The notes beneath the pieces are model-generated. The model saw only the letters and a program-made list of their open reading frames with translations, had not been told where the DNA came from and did no database searches. A program made the position numbers and the translations under genes. A stretch of DNA of 19,393 nt, from positions 1-19,393 of the forward strand of contig JAJZCS010000009.1 in assembly GCA_021829055.1 (NCBI GenBank), in the 5' to 3' direction. This document shows, one piece after another, positions 16,988-19,393 of the stretch (positions are counted from its first letter, which is position 1; each line of letters starts with the position of its first letter). The DNA comes from Pseudomonadota bacterium. Lineage in GTDB: Bacteria; Pseudomonadota; Alphaproteobacteria; Acetobacterales; Acetobacteraceae.

Positions 16988-18289
16988 ATGAACGATCTTT
17001 CCTATCGCGGAGATGCTTTGACGGCGTCGCATCGACCGGCAGAGAGCCGCCCCCGGCCGGCGAGGTCAGGGCCGTTCGGCGTGTTAGATGTGGGCTCGAC
17101 CAAGATCGCATGCATGATCGGGCGCGGCGAAAGCGATGGAAAGTTGCGGGCGCTGGGATTCGGGTGGCAGAAGGGACGAGGCGTCAAATCGGGAGGAGTT
17201 GTTGATCTCGACGAAGCAGAACGGGCGATCCGGGCTGCGGTTGGTGCTGCTGAGGATATGGCTGACATTAGGTTAAAATCGGTAGTGGTCAACCTTTCCT
17301 GTGGGCAGCCGGAGAGCCGTTTGTTCAATGTGCAATGGCCAATTGACGGGCGGGCCATAGTGGATGATGACATACGGCGAGTCGTACGGGAGGCGCGAGC
17401 ACGGGCCGCGGCCGAAGGGCGTGGTACGATTCACGCGCTTCCGCTTGGTTTTTCAACCGATGAGACCGAGGGCGTCTCGGATCCGCGCGGGTTGTACTGC
17501 GATACGCTGACGGCGCGACTGCATGTGATCGACGCTGCTACGACGGCTATCAAGAGTCTTGCGGCTTGCCTTGAACGCTGTGAACTGGGCATATCCGCGA
17601 TGGTTTCGGCACCGTTTGCATCAGGGTTGGCTACGTTAGTTGCAGACGAACGAGAACTAGGTGCCACCGTTATCGACATGGGCGGCGGCACAACGACGAT
17701 TGCCGTGTTTGCTGAAGGACAGGTCGTCCACACAGCCATGTTGCCTGTCGGTGGCCAACACGTGACCAATGATGTTGCAAGGCTTTTGTCAACACATGTG
17801 GCTCATGCGGAGCGGTTAAAGTCCTTATACGGTACGTGCCAAAGCAGTCCGGATGATGTCCGGGAGCTGCTTCCAGTACCGATGGTAGGTGAGGCCGAGC
17901 ATCATATCGCCAAAGTACCAAGGAGTGCTTTGGTTTCGATTATTAGGCCCCGCATCGAGGAAATTTTCGAATTGGCACGAGATCGGATCGAGACCTCCGG
18001 AGTTGGTCGCGCGGCGGGCACGCGTGTCGTGTTGACAGGTGGTGCCGCCCAACTCGTCGGTGTACGTGAACTGGCCGCACAGATTCTGAATCGGCAGGTA
18101 CGTCTTGGTCGACCGTTCGGGGTGGTTGGCCTTCCCGACGCAGCAAGTGGGCCAAACTTTGCAACGATGATTGGCCTGCTTGCTTTCGCCACTGGTGAGG
18201 GTCAGACGATGCATGATCTTGATCTTTCGGCCGAACCTCCACACGGTCTGTTTGCTCGGCTTTCGGCCTTCCTAAGGGAGAGAATTTGA
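16988..18289 (+). CDS. ftsA: Cell division protein FtsA (actin-like FtsZ membrane anchor)
   Basis: FtsA is an actin-fold ATPase that tethers FtsZ filaments to the membrane and activates the divisome. It has 433 residues from the ATG at 16988, which has AAAGG eight to nine bases upstream and lies 13 nt after ftsQ. Phosphate-1 is GVLDVGSTKIAC (31-42), phosphate-2 VIDMGGGTTTIAV (228-240), and the adenosine motif VVLTGGAAQLVG (347-358). The 1C region lies roughly at 100-180 (SCGQPESRLFNV...). The C-terminus GLFARLSAFLRERI is the conserved amphipathic membrane-targeting helix. About 29 Pro/Arg-rich residues precede the core, a modest extension. Confidence 0.96.
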   Translation: MNDLSYRGDALTASHRPAESRPRPARSGPFGVLDVGSTKIACMIGRGESDGKLRALGFGWQKGRGVKSGGVVDLDEAERAIRAAVGAAEDMADIRLKSVVVNLSCGQPESRLFNVQWPIDGRAIVDDDIRRVVREARARAAAEGRGTIHALPLGFSTDETEGVSDPRGLYCDTLTARLHVIDAATTAIKSLAACLERCELGISAMVSAPFASGLATLVADERELGATVIDMGGGTTTIAVFAEGQVVHTAMLPVGGQHVTNDVARLLSTHVAHAERLKSLYGTCQSSPDDVRELLPVPMVGEAEHHIAKVPRSALVSIIRPRIEEIFELARDRIETSGVGRAAGTRVVLTGGAAQLVGVRELAAQILNRQVRLGRPFGVVGLPDAASGPNFATMIGLLAFATGEGQTMHDLDLSAEPPHGLFARLSAFLRERI

Positions 18290-18353
18290 TGCTTCACTCC
18301 CTAACTAACGAACCTAGAAAAAAATCTTTATTCATCCGCAAGGAGTATCTTCC
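18290..18353 (+). promoter_or_regulatory. ftsA-ftsZ intergenic leader with strong ftsZ ribosome-binding site
   Basis: This is the longest gap inside the cluster. It includes an A-run (about 18318-18324) and ends with AAGGAG at 18340-18345, eight bases before the ftsZ ATG, one of the clearest Shine-Dalgarno sequences in the window. I see only a weak promoter-like pair (TTCACT 18294-18299, TAGAAA 18316-18321) and no terminator hairpin. Separate ftsZ expression is plausible but not demonstrated. Confidence 0.5.
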
Positions 18354-19393
18354 ATGACGCTCAACCTGATCGCCCAAAAGACGAGCCATACCGATTTCAC
18401 CCCGCGGATTACGGTATTTGGGGTAGGAGGAGGTGGCACAAATGCCGTTAACAACATGATTGCGCTCAACCTGCCCGGAGTCGAATTTGTTGTTGCCAAT
18501 ACAGATGCCCAGCAATTGCTGTTGTCCCGGGCGGAGCGGCGCATCCAGCTTGGACCACACATCACCCAAGGGAACGGCGCTGGAGGGAGGCCCGAAGTGG
18601 GTCGAGCTTCTGCGGAGGAGGCCGCAGACGAATTGGCAAGGCATCTTGATGGAGCGCACATGGTGTTCATCACTGCCGGGATGGGTGGTGGTACCGGTAC
18701 CGGAGCGGCTCCGGTGATTGCTCGGATGGCACGGGAGCGTAACATTCTAACCGTTGGCGTTGTGACGAAACCTTTTGCCTTCGAGGGCCGTCGTCGTCTG
18801 CGTGCCGCTGAGGAAGGCATCGCTGAATTGCAGCAATTTGTCGACACTCTTATTGTTATCCCGAATCAGAATCTCTTCAAAGTCGCTAACGAGCGAACTG
18901 GCTGGAAAGAAGCCTTCGAGATGGCGGACCACGTTCTATATATGGGCGTGCGGGGAGTCACTGATCTGATGGTGGTGCCTGGTATGATCAACCTGGATTA
19001 CGCCGACATCCGCTCGGTTATGCTTGAGATGGGCAAGGCCATGATGGGAACCGGGGAGGCAGACGGCGAAGACAGGGCAATTCGGGCGGCGGAGGCGGCC
19101 ATATCTAATCCGCTCCTCGAAGATACCAATATGAAGGGCGCGCGCGGACTGCTAATCAATATTACCGGCGGTTCGGACCTGACGCTGTTCGAACTTGATC
19201 AGGCCGCGAATCGGATCCGCGAAGAAGTTGACGAAGACGCAAATATTATGGTGGGGATGGCCCTCGACGAAGGACTCGGCGGTCGGGTACGGATTTCAGT
19301 TGTAGCAACCGGCATTGACAGTGCAGCACCGAGCCAAGTCGAAAAGCCGCGCCTGGTGTCGGTTGGCGGTGGCAACGTCATGGTTGACGCGGT
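18354..19393 (+). CDS. ftsZ: Cell division GTPase FtsZ (3' end cut by window)
   Basis: FtsZ is the tubulin-like GTPase that forms the Z ring. 346 codons are present; the frame is open at the window edge, so the variable linker and C-terminal FtsA-binding peptide are not seen. Motifs are [16 protein letters not shown] (21-36), [10 protein letters not shown] (46-55), the tubulin signature GGGTGTG (111-117), [11 protein letters not shown] (138-148) and the T7 synergy loop NLDYADIR (213-220) with Asp215 and Asp218. [16 protein letters not shown] (227-242) and the C-terminal GTPase-activating domain, including [11 protein letters not shown] (263-273), follow. The ATG at 18354 has AAGGAG at ideal spacing. 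Most of the core matches alphaproteobacterial FtsZ closely. Confidence 0.97.
   Translation, partial: MTLNLIAQKTSHTDFTPRITVFGVGGGGTNAVNNMIALNLPGVEFVVANTDAQQLLLSRAERRIQLGPHITQGNGAGGRPEVGRASAEEAADELARHLDGAHMVFITAGMGGGTGTGAAPVIARMARERNILTVGVVTKPFAFEGRRRLRAAEEGIAELQQFVDTLIVIPNQNLFKVANERTGWKEAFEMADHVLYMGVRGVTDLMVVPGMINLDYADIRSVMLEMGKAMMGTGEADGEDRAIRAAEAAISNPLLEDTNMKGARGLLINITGGSDLTLFELDQAANRIREEVDEDANIMVGMALDEGLGGRVRISVVATGIDSAAPSQVEKPRLVSVGGGNVMVDA

Noticed and set aside
902..19393. Possible undescribed system hidden in the cluster
   Set aside because: Every gene from 902 onward matches a well-known dcw family with its catalytic motifs; no extra gene is inserted between them.

Overview
The window is a nearly complete division and cell wall (dcw) cluster, all on the + strand, from a Gram-negative bacterium. 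The alphaproteobacterial gene order (mraZ-rsmH-ftsL-ftsI-murE-murF-mraY-murD-ftsW-murG-murC-murB-ddl-ftsQ-ftsA-ftsZ), a DNPR-type (meso-diaminopimelate) MurE, and the style of MraZ, FtsL and FtsA point to an alphaproteobacterium. The acetic-acid-bacteria group (Acetobacteraceae) is my best guess. That placement is inference from remembered family sequence, not from a search.

Layout. Bases 1-~470 are an insertion-sequence graveyard. An IS481-type fragment (+ strand) abuts a decayed IS5-type transposase (- strand), which abuts the amino-terminal part of an IS630-type transposase (- strand). Bases ~470-768 carry no convincing gene. Bases 769-808 hold a probable promoter overlapped by four NCCCA boxes at an exact 10-bp period (TGGGN-N5 on the - strand). 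This is the expected form of a MraZ operator, just ahead of mraZ at 902. From 902 to the window end there are sixteen consecutive genes; ftsZ is cut by the window edge.

How the genes work together. mraZ and rsmH (16S rRNA methyltransferase) head the operon. MurB, MurC, MurD, MurE, MurF and Ddl build UDP-MurNAc-pentapeptide in the cytoplasm, with MurC adding the first amino acid to the MurB product. MraY and MurG turn it into lipid I and lipid II. FtsW (SEDS glycosyltransferase) and FtsI (class B PBP) polymerise and crosslink septal peptidoglycan. FtsL and FtsQ link them to the divisome, and FtsA anchors the FtsZ ring to the membrane. Most junctions overlap by 1, 4, 13 or 14 nt, implying one transcript with translational coupling. 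The only sizeable gap (64 nt) precedes ftsZ, which has its own strong Shine-Dalgarno sequence.

I found no undescribed system. The parts worth a second look are the MraZ operator layout, the IS mosaic beside the operon, and unusually long low-complexity tails on FtsL and FtsI.
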